A DNA stretch of 21,330 nt from a virus: positions 1-21,330 of the IMG/VR virus record IMGVR_UViG_3300037961_002872, one strand, 5' to 3'. How positions within the stretch are numbered: the stretch's first letter is position 1; every line of letters starts with the position of its first letter. A program made the translations under genes and the position numbers. Below, piece by piece: positions 5,991 to 13,051 of the stretch. The notes beneath the pieces were generated by a model. It saw nothing but the letters and a program-made list of their open reading frames with translations. It made no database searches and had not been told where the DNA came from.

Positions 5991-6179
5991 TTAATCCTCA
6001 GTAGGTGTCTCCGTCCAGAAGCTATAACCGTAAATCTCCGCAGCTCTGATGTATCTCATCAAAGTGCCTTTATCAACTTTGAAATGCTGGGCTATGCCGC
6101 CCCAATAGTGATCTCCGTTGTTGTACATCTCCATCGCCCGTGCAACCTGGGCCTTTGTCAGCGCATATCTACGGTCCAT
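5991..6179 (-). CDS. Small helix-turn-helix DNA-binding protein
   Basis: 62 residues, ATG at 6179 behind GAGGTGG. The sequence reads as one HTH domain of the resolvase/Hin type: LTKAQVARAMEMYNNGDHYW forms helix 1, GGIAQHFKVDKGTLMRYIRA (about 27-46) forms the turn and recognition helix. It ends the leftward replication operon, overlapping the start of that operon's small membrane peptide by 11 nt. It is probably a regulator of phage transcription, or a recombination-directionality or terminase-like DNA binder; the target is unknown. Confidence 0.75.
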   Translation of the reverse strand: MDRRYALTKAQVARAMEMYNNGDHYWGGIAQHFKVDKGTLMRYIRAAEIYGYSFWTETPTED

Positions 6180-6288
6180 GCTGTACCACCTCGCTAGGTT
6201 CTTTCACTGGCCCCTGCGGGTCATCAGTAACAATGCTCCAAGCAGCCAGCGCCATAATAAAAGCCAATGCGGCTATATGTTCATCCAT
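6169..6288 (-). CDS. 39-residue membrane peptide
   Basis: ATG at 6288 is preceded by AGGAGAG spaced 5 nt, one of the better ribosome sites in this operon. The peptide runs MDEHIAALAFIMALAAWSIV then a polar tail rich in Pro, Asp, Glu and Val (TDDPQGPVKEPSEVVQHGP), stopping with TAG at 6171-6169. Residues 5-20 form one hydrophobic helix just long enough to enter a membrane. It overlaps the end of the upstream gene by 8 nt and the HTH start by 11 nt, which fits a translationally coupled operon. Function unknown; possibly a membrane-acting phage effector. Confidence 0.6.
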   Translation of the reverse strand: MDEHIAALAFIMALAAWSIVTDDPQGPVKEPSEVVQHGP

Positions 6289-6472
6289 TTTTACTCTCCT
6301 TTTTTTTGCGATTTTTACTTTCCTGAATATCACCTGATAACTCAGCCTTTAAATCTGCCAAATCAAAACCGCCAAACAGCAACTCACCAGTACAGCCTGT
6401 TGTAGCAAATGCAGTGCCGCTACCTAAGTCAATGAGAATACCCTCGCTTAGATCAATCGGGCGCTGTTTCAT
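6281..6472 (-). CDS. Hypothetical 63-residue protein
   Basis: ATG 6472 overlaps the stop of the HNH gene in TGATG. The first half looks like a compact beta-rich fold (IDLSEGILIDLGSGTAF) and the second half ends in a Lys-rich tail (KNRKKKESKNG) that could contact nucleic acid. No family is recognised. Overlap with both neighbours supports real expression. Confidence 0.65.
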   Translation of the reverse strand: MKQRPIDLSEGILIDLGSGTAFATTGCTGELLFGGFDLADLKAELSGDIQESKNRKKKESKNG

Positions 6473-6885
6473 CAGAAGTAATCCTCAAACTCCAACCTTC
6501 CTACTGCACCACATTCTCGCAAAGCCTTCATTTGGTCAAGCTGTTCTCTATAATGTTTAGCTATGTCACCTTTGCCTTTTGTCTTTCTTGCTTCCTTGCC
6601 CCTGAAAGTATCTTCCGCCATCTCTTGCAGTAATTGACGCTCTTCCTCAGTGAGTGACCTCTGCATCCAATTGCCACCCTCTTGCATATGACAGCCGTAA
6701 CACGCAGCTTGAGCATTGAGGCCCGTAAATCGAGTCCCCCACTTACCCCTAGAATGCCCGTGGCTACAGTGGAGTCCGCGATGCCCTTCCTCATATTGGG
6801 TTCCACAGCGTTCGCATTTCCACTCCGCCCTTTCCTTCACACATTTGGCAAATGCGGTATCTGCTGGTGTTATTTTGATGCCCAC
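6472..6885 (-). CDS. HNH-type nuclease, phage recombination region
   Basis: 137 residues, GTG start at 6885 in a TAGTG overlap, with GGAGG upstream. Residues 24-66 carry a zinc-stabilised HNH core: CERC (24-27), HCSHGH (39-44), Asn57 in GLNAQAAC, and CYGCHMQ (62-68). CxxC pairs bind zinc and the His42/44-Asn57-His66 set would form the active site. The C-terminal half is charged and helical. It follows a NinB-like gene, as nin-region nucleases do in lambdoid phages, so processing of recombination or replication intermediates is the likely role. It does not resemble lambda NinG closely enough to use that name. Confidence 0.75.
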   Translation of the reverse strand: MGIKITPADTAFAKCVKERAEWKCERCGTQYEEGHRGLHCSHGHSRGKWGTRFTGLNAQAACYGCHMQEGGNWMQRSLTEEERQLLQEMAEDTFRGKEARKTKGKGDIAKHYREQLDQMKALRECGAVGRLEFEDYF

Positions 6886-7328
6886 TACCGCGACCCTCCC
6901 CGGCGCAACTTCATAAATTCTGAGTCATCAGGGCAGGTTAGCTTTACACCATGATCGAGCAGGAAGGATTGCACCTGCTCCATAAAGTGATACATCTCGC
7001 CAGTAGGTAACTTGCTGGTTTTCTTCAACTGCTGAGGTATCACAGTGTTGTTTACGATGATGTCCGCGCAGCCTAGAAACTTATACTTCAGCACCTCCTT
7101 GCACTGCTCTTGATCTAGCTCCATGCCCTGCGACTTAAAATGCTCCGACATCTCTCTGCACCAAATATGGAATAGGGCATTCTGCGACTGGCTACGCGCC
7201 GGGCGGTAGATACTTACTTTCCACGACACGGGCTTGCTCCAATCCCAGGTGTCCCGCAAAAACTCGTGGAAGTAACCAATTCGCTCATCAAGCTCTTGCT
7301 TGTCGCTTACCATCCAGAAATCACCCAT
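6885..7328 (-). CDS. NinB/lambda Orf-like recombination protein
   Basis: 147 residues, ATG at 7328 overlapping the upstream gene by 8 nt. The central pattern YRPARSQSQNALFHIWCREM (41-60), followed by an acidic helix with KEVLKYKFLG and a late KLPTGEMYHFMEQVQSFLLD and GVKLTCPDD, matches my recollection of the NinB (Orf) family: a short RS..QN block, a GE..xxxE.xQ helix, and a length near 146. Lambda Orf binds single-stranded DNA and can substitute for RecFOR. Position directly before an HNH nuclease and after replication genes agrees. The match is by eye. Confidence 0.65.
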   Translation of the reverse strand: MGDFWMVSDKQELDERIGYFHEFLRDTWDWSKPVSWKVSIYRPARSQSQNALFHIWCREMSEHFKSQGMELDQEQCKEVLKYKFLGCADIIVNNTVIPQQLKKTSKLPTGEMYHFMEQVQSFLLDHGVKLTCPDDSEFMKLRRGGSR

Positions 7329-7680
7329 GCGTGACTGCCTCGAAATATGCCGGAGACAACTCAGGTAAATTGGTGGCAGGCTTTTCCTCGCTAGTCAGTT
7401 TCCGCGTCCTGAAAAACCCATCATGTTCTGGGTGCATTCTCATAAAGCGCCGGGCATAGTAGGGTGCATAATTGTTGTTAATTTTGAATTGGGTTTTGCC
7501 ATCACCCCCCATGTCTTTTTCCCACCTGACACGCTCAAAGACTGCTTTGACCGAATAATTCTGAAACCCCCTGCGAATGAGCATAAAAGTAAAATCCGCA
7601 AACGAGTCCCACACCTCTGGATGTTGCTTGTGGAATGCCTCGGCTTGCTCGCGCACCTCTTCTGATCTTGTCTTTTGCAT
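7321..7680 (-). CDS. Conserved phage protein of unknown function
   Basis: 119 residues from ATG 7680, which overlaps the helicase stop in TGATG; a TTG one codon earlier is less likely. The sequence shows a pattern I associate with a widespread phage family: HPEVWDSFADFTFMLIRRG, YSVKAVFERVRWE, FKINNNYAPYYARRFM, then HPEHDGFFRTRKL. It is soluble, mixed alpha/beta and basic. Homologues, from memory, occur in replication/recombination operons of tailed phages and have no assigned activity. Its overlap with helicase and NinB-like genes supports a DNA-metabolism role. Confidence 0.75.
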   Translation of the reverse strand: MQKTRSEEVREQAEAFHKQHPEVWDSFADFTFMLIRRGFQNYSVKAVFERVRWEKDMGGDGKTQFKINNNYAPYYARRFMRMHPEHDGFFRTRKLTSEEKPATNLPELSPAYFEAVTHG

Positions 7681-8660
7681 CAAAACCCCTCCACGGTTCT
7701 CAAGTCTAGTTTTACATCGTTACCCCAGCGGGCGTCTTTAAACGTCAGGCCGTTGCCATACCACAGCTTTAACAGCCCGTTGTAGTTGCTTCCAAACTTC
7801 TGCTTCCGAATCTGCACCTCTAAATCAGATTTTTCATCTAGTAAGTCGCGCTCCGCAGCCGTCAGAAACTGGCCCGCCGATTCTTTCTCTAACGCCTCTG
7901 CCCGCTCAACACTCCGGTTTACCAAGATCAGGTTAGTAGCCAAATCTGTAAACGCTCCAGCGCCGCGAACGTCATCGGACGTTGAGCGAGTGTTTACCAT
8001 AGTGCTAGGCCGCTTCCGAGTGTGGTGAATCAGGACAATGTGGAGCTCTAGTGCCTCAGCTAACCCAATCAACGCATTGATAAAATCACGTTGCTGGTCA
8101 ATGTCCTCCGACACACCGCACTTCTGCACGTTGTCCACCACAATCAGTTTGCAGCCACGCTGGTGGAAAGCATCAATACAACCATACGCTCTTGCAGGCT
8201 GTACCGTGGCGTAAACCTTGTAATGCCAAATTCTGTCCCGTGTGAAACGGCAGAGAGCGTCAAACTGCTCCCTTGTGACATTATCCGTGGCAAATGCCTG
8301 CTTCATAAAACGATACACCTGCGCTCGGAATGGCTCCTCAAGGCTCATCATTCCCACGGGGTGAAACCTAGAGTAGTGCAAGGCCAATTGGCTCACTAGC
8401 GCAGACTTTGCGCTGTTGTTTGGCCCAGCAACGAGAGTTACCTCGCCGGGACGCCACCCCCACCGCTCGTTCATCGCATCCCACGGCATCGGCACGCCGC
8501 TGTTCTTGCCATGCTCCGCCATCTCAGACCAAAGCTGATCCTTAGCGTCCGACATCTGGGTAAGACGCATTGACTCAAATTGGCTTAACCGTTCCGCTAA
8601 TTGGCTTGGGGATAGGTCACGGATGTCTTCATCTCGAATGGGCTGTAGTACCTCACTCAT
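7680..8660 (-). CDS. DnaB/RecA-fold replicative helicase-like ATPase
   Basis: 326 residues from ATG 8660 in an ATGA overlap with the upstream gene (a TTG at 8672 is unlikely). A RecA-type ATPase core fills residues 55-300: Walker A GPNNSAKS (79-86), a MSLEEP block like DnaB motif 1a (105-110), Walker B KLIVVDNVQ (171-179), a HHTRK sensor (212-216), and RGAGAFTDLATNLILVNR, like the late DnaB motif. Residue 84 is Ala where Walker A usually has Gly. The N-terminal domain of full DnaB is short or absent, as in other phage helicases. It would unwind DNA at the fork together with the neighbouring primase-like and loader-like proteins. Confidence 0.82.
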   Translation of the reverse strand: MSEVLQPIRDEDIRDLSPSQLAERLSQFESMRLTQMSDAKDQLWSEMAEHGKNSGVPMPWDAMNERWGWRPGEVTLVAGPNNSAKSALVSQLALHYSRFHPVGMMSLEEPFRAQVYRFMKQAFATDNVTREQFDALCRFTRDRIWHYKVYATVQPARAYGCIDAFHQRGCKLIVVDNVQKCGVSEDIDQQRDFINALIGLAEALELHIVLIHHTRKRPSTMVNTRSTSDDVRGAGAFTDLATNLILVNRSVERAEALEKESAGQFLTAAERDLLDEKSDLEVQIRKQKFGSNYNGLLKLWYGNGLTFKDARWGNDVKLDLRTVEGF

Positions 8661-9253
8661 AATCCAGCCCAATTCTTACGAACCGCCTCCTTAAAAGCCG
8701 CATCCCAATTAACGTAGGTGTAGCCTTTCGCTACCGCTCGGTCTACAAAATGGTCTAGGTGCTGATTCAGAGAGCCATGCCCGTTCCGCAGCGCCCAATC
8801 CCTGACCTGATCTGAAATAGAAAAATCAGAAGGAATAGTGGTTTTCCTTTGTATCTTTCTCTTCTCTTCTTTTCTATTAGGAGGGATTTTCTCCTGATCT
8901 ACTCCAGAGTTTATCCTGACAACATTGTTCTGACGCATTAACTTCACGGTGTATTCATCTGATCTGCTGGACATTTTCAGGCACGTTATGCGCCCTTGTG
9001 CGTTCTCAAACAAACCCAATTCACACATAAATCGCATCATCTCTTCCACCCTGTCTCGATGGATGTTGATCTCTGCTGCGATAAGCTCTGCGTCCTCCTC
9101 CAACTCGAACGTCAAGTTATGAGGCTCAACGGTTCTGGCTACGCACTCTAGTAGATACCAATAAACCCCATAGCCCTCCATTCCATACTTCAGCCGTAGG
9201 CGCTTCAACTTTGCGTCCATGCTGGCGGTAGAGTCGTGCTTAAACCATTTCAT
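8657..9253 (-). CDS. Phage replication initiator/helicase-loader-like protein
   Basis: 198 residues, ATG at 9253 in an ATGA overlap. The N-terminal 90 residues begin MKWFKHDSTASMDAKLKRLR and GMEGYGVYWYLLE, which is the pattern of the Lin1244/Lin1753-type winged-helix domain found in phage replication proteins (DUF4373-like). A basic linker (about 120-140) follows. The C-terminal part, HLDHFVDRAVAKGYTYVNWD then AAFKEAVRKNW, resembles the DnaT/loader-type tail. Such two-part proteins bind origin DNA and recruit the helicase, whose gene follows directly. Confidence 0.75.
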   Translation of the reverse strand: MKWFKHDSTASMDAKLKRLRLKYGMEGYGVYWYLLECVARTVEPHNLTFELEEDAELIAAEINIHRDRVEEMMRFMCELGLFENAQGRITCLKMSSRSDEYTVKLMRQNNVVRINSGVDQEKIPPNRKEEKRKIQRKTTIPSDFSISDQVRDWALRNGHGSLNQHLDHFVDRAVAKGYTYVNWDAAFKEAVRKNWAGL

Positions 9254-9663
9254 TTAGACGCCTCCCGCTTGACCATTTTGGAAAAGCCAAACTCCTTGCC
9301 GCCCCGGAGGGCGGCGCGTTCAGCCTCAGCTAACTGACGGTCATTGAGAGGCTTGGAGTTATTGGCTAGGTCAACGATGTAATCGTCGTTTGTGCGCTCT
9401 TTGATGCCGTTACGCCGGGCTATACTGGCGTAATGCCGATCCTCCTCTGGATAAAGCTCCTCCCAAGAAACGCCGACAGCGCTTATGACATCCAGGTTAG
9501 AGCAACCGGCCCAGCAATGTAAAAGCAGACGCCCATCTTTCCCGACATCAATCGCCAGAGACGGGCTGGTGTCCGAATGAGCCGGACAACACGCGATCCA
9601 GCTTCCTTCCCCCTTCTTCTTCACCTTCTGAAGTCTGCTTAAAAAATTGCTGTAACTGCTCAT
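9250..9663 (-). CDS. CHC2-type zinc-finger primase fragment
   Basis: 137 residues, ATG at 9663. Residues 22-56 hold a primase zinc-binding motif: CCPAHSDTSPSLAI (25-38) then LLHCWAGCS (47-55), giving Cys26-x2-His29 and Cys50-x3-Cys54. The start is firm, because members of this family begin with a similar LxRLxKVKxxG block. Only the zinc domain is present; no TOPRIM polymerase part follows, so it may supply template recognition for another primase or a host enzyme. Its first 116 nt overlap the regulator gene upstream. Confidence 0.82.
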   Translation of the reverse strand: MSSYSNFLSRLQKVKKKGEGSWIACCPAHSDTSPSLAIDVGKDGRLLLHCWAGCSNLDVISAVGVSWEELYPEEDRHYASIARRNGIKERTNDDYIVDLANNSKPLNDRQLAEAERAALRGGKEFGFSKMVKREASK

Positions 9664-9904
9664 TTGGCGTTTGTCCCCCTTGCGCTTCGAATTGCGCCCT
9701 TTTGTTTGATTTAATAAGCATGGATGCTAATTCACTCTCATCTATGTCCAGAGCGTCACAGATTTTGAGCAGTGTTGTGACTCGCAAATCGCTTTGATTG
9801 CGCCAGCGGCTTAGTTGTTGCGGTGTAGTGTCAATACGCCTTGCTAATTCTGCCGCTGATACCTTCTTTCGAGCCTGCATTTCTTTTACCAAATCACCAA
9901 TCAT
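9548..9904 (-). CDS. XRE/Cro-type HTH regulator
   Basis: 118 residues from ATG 9904, 1 nt after the previous stop. Residues 1-62 form a lambda-repressor-like HTH: DLVKEMQARKKVSAAELARR is helices 1-2, DTTPQQLSRWRNQ is the turn and recognition helix, and VTTLLKICDALDIDESELA is the last helix pair. The remaining 55 residues are polar and end in a Gly/Glu/Arg-rich tail that runs 116 nt into the primase-fragment gene. There is no peptidase domain, so it is a Cro-like or small-repressor type rather than a self-cleaving repressor. It probably controls this operon or its divergent partner. Confidence 0.8.
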   Translation of the reverse strand: MIGDLVKEMQARKKVSAAELARRIDTTPQQLSRWRNQSDLRVTTLLKICDALDIDESELASMLIKSNKRAQFEAQGGQTPNEQLQQFFKQTSEGEEEGGRKLDRVLSGSFGHQPVSGD

Positions 9905-9905
9905 C

Positions 9906-10169
9906 TTAAAACCCCGGATCAGCTTTGACGGGAGCCTGCTCTTTCTGATTAGGCTCGTAAGTGTTTTCTTTCGCATAGGGCTTTCCGCCCTTAGAAATCA
10001 AAAACTCCATGTTCAACCATTCGGTGTCCGGGTTTAATTCCAGCCATGCCGTTATGAACTCTCGGAACTGCGGGATGTTGATGTTGCAATTCCCGATCTT
10101 CCAATCAGGCGCATTTGGATTGCGCTCCTTGGGGTAAACACCCCCGATTAACACACCATCATTGCTCAT
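9906..10169 (-). CDS. Hypothetical small phage protein
   Basis: 87 residues from ATG 10169, chosen over an in-frame upstream start (10247) that would lie inside the previous gene; AGGAG lies about 10 nt upstream. The sequence starts MSNDGVLIGGVYPKERN and contains NCNINIPQFREFITAWLELN; the C-terminus is Lys/Pro/Gln-rich. It may be a small OB-like or annealing-accessory protein, as its pattern 'GGVYPKE...NINI' resembles short phage DNA-metabolism proteins, but no family can be named. Stop and start overlap or abut both neighbours. Confidence 0.65.
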   Translation of the reverse strand: MSNDGVLIGGVYPKERNPNAPDWKIGNCNINIPQFREFITAWLELNPDTEWLNMEFLISKGGKPYAKENTYEPNQKEQAPVKADPGF

Positions 10170-10842
10170 CAGCGAAAATCTCCTTTCTTGCTGCGTTACT
10201 TTCATTTGTGCGGAAAAATGCCCGCTCCTCAGTGGTAAAAACCCCACCCTTTGATGGCGCTAAACCAAATAACGCCTCCAAATCATCATTGTCGATGTCA
10301 CAGTAATAGCGGTTAGCCTCTAAAACATCGCCCACTTTGACCAAATGCTTCATGTCTACCACATGATTCCAATGCTTCCGCACGGCGTTTAAGTGCTGCA
10401 ATAACTCCATGCCTCTGATGCGGCACGCCTCAAGATCAGCTTCTGCCTGCTTCACGTTACCCGCCTTTTCTTGAAAGTCATCGGCCTCCTCTTCGCTGTA
10501 GGCGTCACCATGCAAACCAACCAGCTTGAGTATCACGCGATCCTTGGCTCGCTTTTCTGCCATAGCGCAGTAGTATTTGTTGTGGCTGGTAGCGGCAGAT
10601 GCCTCACCCACCGACCACTCTGATTTACCCTCTAGCCTGCCTGTAACACAGATAGCCGCGAACTCTGGGCTAATGTTTAGTGGCTGCGGCGCGTCAAACT
10701 CAATCTTCAGGTGCATCGCCACCTTCTCTAATGCTTTGTGCTTCACGGCCCATGTCCCCGACCGCACTTCCCAGCAGGCGCTTTTGCCATCCTCTCCTAC
10801 GGCCTTCAGAAGCTCCTGTAAGCGCTTTGGTATTGAACTCAT
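10159..10842 (-). CDS. Phage DNA-metabolism protein, possible annealing protein
   Basis: 227 residues, ATG at 10842 behind AGGAGG and overlapping the upstream stop in ATGA. Residues 72-116 read EGKSEWSVGEAS, HNKYYCAMAEKRAKDRVILK and LVGLHGDAYSEEEADDF. The pattern of a WSxGEA turn followed by a basic AMAEKRAKDRxILKL helix recalls the ERF/Rad52-like single-strand annealing proteins, though I cannot confirm it. The C-terminal third holds a YYCDIDNDDLEALFGLAPSK segment. Next to recombination and replication genes, a strand-annealing role is plausible; uncharacterised conserved phage protein is the safe name. Confidence 0.6.
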   Translation of the reverse strand: MSSIPKRLQELLKAVGEDGKSACWEVRSGTWAVKHKALEKVAMHLKIEFDAPQPLNISPEFAAICVTGRLEGKSEWSVGEASAATSHNKYYCAMAEKRAKDRVILKLVGLHGDAYSEEEADDFQEKAGNVKQAEADLEACRIRGMELLQHLNAVRKHWNHVVDMKHLVKVGDVLEANRYYCDIDNDDLEALFGLAPSKGGVFTTEERAFFRTNESNAARKEIFADEQ

Positions 10843-11126
10843 ACATCCTCCTTTCTGGTTCCGTTATCTTCCATCTGAGCAAGCTCATAGCCCCTGCTGT
10901 AGCCATAGCGGTATGCCTCTGACTCAAAGGGGGTAATCCTGCTGTAATCGTGAACGTAGCCTGCCAAGAACCCGTCGAAAAATTCACTTCTTAGTTTAGG
11001 CAGGATGTCTGCAAACTGCTCCTCAAATATCCGCATAGTGTGCTGGATATCAACTATTTTGGCCTGACCGAAACACTCAGAATGCCTCATGCCGCGCTCA
11101 ATTAAATCGTTTTGATCAGGAATCAT
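10839..11126 (-). CDS. Hypothetical phage protein
   Basis: 95 codons from ATG 11126, chosen because it overlaps the upstream stop in ATGA with GAGGAG 9-14 nt before. The product looks helical and has the line EFFDGFLAGYVHDYSRIT, then YRYGYSRGYELAQMEDNG, which is rich in Tyr and Gly. A Gly-Tyr repeat of this kind (YRYGYSRGYE) is common in short phage proteins of replication operons. No motif gives a function. Confidence 0.65.
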   Translation of the reverse strand: MIPDQNDLIERGMRHSECFGQAKIVDIQHTMRIFEEQFADILPKLRSEFFDGFLAGYVHDYSRITPFESEAYRYGYSRGYELAQMEDNGTRKEDV

Positions 11127-11506
11127 TCGGTCCACTCCTCGTATCGCTCTACGCGCAGAAGTAACCATTGATGGATTTGCTCTTGCAGGTAGCCCCAGAT
11201 AGCCTTCGCAGTTTCGTAAGCAACTGGCGGCAGGCCGTCAATCTCAGCAGCGTCCATTGTCTGCATGACCCACTCCATCTGACTCCGCACGCAATATGGT
11301 GCAATCTCAGAGAGCCAATCGTCATAACCGTCTTTCAAAAACTCCAAAACCAGGTCAGCGCGTAATTGCGCTAGGTTGCCCGGCGCTGGACCCACCTCAC
11401 CCGCAGAGCTCAGCAATCGAGACGGATAATCACGCCAATCTGGGTCGTGCTTAACGACCTCCTCCACTAAATCAAGCCAATGCTGGCCCCTATCAAGTAC
11501 GCTCAT
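11123..11506 (-). CDS. First gene of the leftward replication operon, unknown
   Basis: 127 residues from ATG 11506, preceded by GGAGG spaced 6 nt; the longer start at 11533 has no ribosome site. Sequence is acidic and helical with Trp-rich segments (VLDRGQHWLDLVEEVVKHDP, QMEWVMQTMDAAE, AKAIWGYLQEQ). No family is recognised. A good candidate promoter lies upstream at 11565-11594. Being the first gene of a replication block, it may be an early regulatory or host-interaction protein. Confidence 0.7.
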   Translation of the reverse strand: MSVLDRGQHWLDLVEEVVKHDPDWRDYPSRLLSSAGEVGPAPGNLAQLRADLVLEFLKDGYDDWLSEIAPYCVRSQMEWVMQTMDAAEIDGLPPVAYETAKAIWGYLQEQIHQWLLLRVERYEEWTE

Positions 11507-11564
11507 ATTTCCTCCAATGCGGTAAATCCGCAAAACAAATAATAAGCCAGTTTGTTTAGGTTGT

Positions 11565-11594
11565 ACTATATTTTTTTGTTCTTAAACTAGGCAA
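11565..11594 (-). promoter_or_regulatory. Candidate sigma70-like promoter of the replication operon
   Basis: On the minus strand TTGCCT (11594-11589, 4/6 to TTGACA) is followed by an 18-nt spacer and TATAGT (11570-11565, 5/6 to TATAAT). Transcription would start near 11558, about 50 nt before the ATG at 11506. The region is AT-rich and shared with the divergent phosphatase gene at 11637. Confidence 0.55.
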
Positions 11595-11636
11595 CATACA
11601 AAACTAACCGATCTAAATCATTTCTGGGGGAATGTC

Positions 11637-12797
11637 ATGGATCATCCACTGCTCGAATTTTGCACGACAGATAAGCAAAGGCAGTGCGTCCGCCTCAATT
11701 GCATTGAAGGGTTGTCTCAGTATGAGATTGGCAGAAAGCTGGACATAACTCGTAGCGCCGTCCGAGACCACCTAAAAGTTGTAAAGGATAAGGCCGCAAG
11801 ACGCGGTTACAGCCCAGATCATGACTGGAAAAACCCCGTTCCTGACGGTCATAAAATTAAGGGTGTATCAACATTTTATGATGGGGAAGGCACTGCTATC
11901 CGGCAATGGGTGAAATCTCAGACAGATGAAGAGCGTCAGTTTGAAATTTTAGTTGAGCGAATAGAGGCAGCTAATGAGGGGCTTCCGAAATTTAAGCCCC
12001 TAGCAGCCCCGAAAACCGTAGATGGCGATTTACTGACCTTGCTCACCATAACCGATTTCCACTTGGGTATGTATGCCTATGAAGCTGAAACCGGGGATGA
12101 TTGGGATGTCACCATAGCGCGAGACGTTTTCCTCAATTCAGTACACGACATGATCAAGGCATCACCGAAGTCTGGCACCGGGATTCTTTGTCAGCTAGGA
12201 GACTTCTTGCACTGGGACGGAATACTTAGTGTCACGCCGCAGTCAGGTCACATTTTGGATGCCGACACCCGCTACGGCAAGCTGGTTGAATTGTCCATGT
12301 CTGTCATGACCGAAGCCGTCAAGATGATGCTTAAACATTTTGCCAAAGTTGTTGTCATTTCAGCGGAGGGAAATCACGACATTTCGGGAAGCATTTGGCT
12401 ACGGAAGCATCTTAAACACCTTTTCGCTAAAGAGCCTCGACTTGAGGTTATTGACAATGACTTTCCTTATTACGCTTACCTACACGGTCAAACCATGTTG
12501 GGCTTCCATCACGGTCATAAAGTAAAGCTGGCGCAGCTGCACAAACTATTCGCTAGTGAGCCTCGCTTCCGAGAGATGTGGGGGGCGTCCACTAGCGCGT
12601 ATTTGCATACTGGGCATCTGCATCACGAGAGAGTAATTGAAGACGGCGGGGCAATCGCTGAGATGCACCCGACCCTAAGCGGCAGGGATGCGTATGCAGC
12701 TCGAGGGGGTTGGGTATCAAGACGCGGGGCAAAGGTTATCACTTACCACAAAACAGATGGTGAAGTTGGCAGGATTACAGTGAGGCCAAGAAGATGA
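11637..12797 (+). CDS. HTH-domain fused to a calcineurin-like metallophosphatase
   Basis: 386 residues, ATG at 11637 with GGGGGA upstream. N-terminal residues 11-50 form a sigma-region-4/LuxR-like HTH: KQRQCVRLNCIEGLSQYEIG then RKLDITRSAVRDHLKVVKDK. After a linker (about 60-130) comes a two-metal phosphoesterase: DFH (140-142), GD (188-189), GNHD (245-248), HHGH (291-294) and GHLHH (326-330), which are the five metal-binding blocks in family order. The resemblance is to SbcD-like DNA-active members, so the protein may bind a DNA site and cut or dephosphorylate nucleic acid. It is divergent from the replication operon and coupled by ATGA to the next gene. Confidence 0.83.
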   Translation: MDHPLLEFCTTDKQRQCVRLNCIEGLSQYEIGRKLDITRSAVRDHLKVVKDKAARRGYSPDHDWKNPVPDGHKIKGVSTFYDGEGTAIRQWVKSQTDEERQFEILVERIEAANEGLPKFKPLAAPKTVDGDLLTLLTITDFHLGMYAYEAETGDDWDVTIARDVFLNSVHDMIKASPKSGTGILCQLGDFLHWDGILSVTPQSGHILDADTRYGKLVELSMSVMTEAVKMMLKHFAKVVVISAEGNHDISGSIWLRKHLKHLFAKEPRLEVIDNDFPYYAYLHGQTMLGFHHGHKVKLAQLHKLFASEPRFREMWGASTSAYLHTGHLHHERVIEDGGAIAEMHPTLSGRDAYAARGGWVSRRGAKVITYHKTDGEVGRITVRPRR

Positions 12798-13051
12798 TAC
12801 CTATATTTAAAGTCCCAATGGGTAAGGGTCAGATTGCTTTACTAACAGAGACAATTGGCGGGGCCATGTCTAACAGCACCAGCCCAGAGCTAACAGACGT
12901 TTACACCGACACCTTCCCAGATGGCGTAACAGTAGACATCACAATAAATGATTTTGTTAAGATTTGGTTGACTTGCTATTGTTGCGAGCTAGAAGAGCTC
13001 GAGGGCGAAATTGAGTTTTTAGTTTCAGACCAATCCGACAAGGTTCATTAG
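12794..13051 (+). CDS. Hypothetical partner of the phosphatase gene
   Basis: 85 residues, ATG in an ATGA overlap with the phosphatase gene. It starts with MIPIFKVPMGKGQIALLTET, has a Thr/Asp/Val-rich middle and an acidic LTCYCCELEELEGEIEFLV stretch with a CYCC group. An internal ATG at 12866 could be an alternative start. The stop converges on the endolysin stop, sharing 4 nt. Coupling suggests work with the phosphatase, but function is unknown. Confidence 0.65.
   Translation: MIPIFKVPMGKGQIALLTETIGGAMSNSTSPELTDVYTDTFPDGVTVDITINDFVKIWLTCYCCELEELEGEIEFLVSDQSDKVH

Noticed and set aside
5911-5994. 27-codon plus-strand frame after the methyltransferase gene
   Set aside because: ATG at 5911 to TAA at 5992 gives MNREEAPPYLAFADAAPRQW plus 7 residues, but there is only a weak GGGAA upstream and it spans the inverted repeat; too short to support.
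13048-13051. Terminator between the convergent partner gene and endolysin
   Set aside because: Their stops overlap and no hairpin with T-tract could be found on either side.
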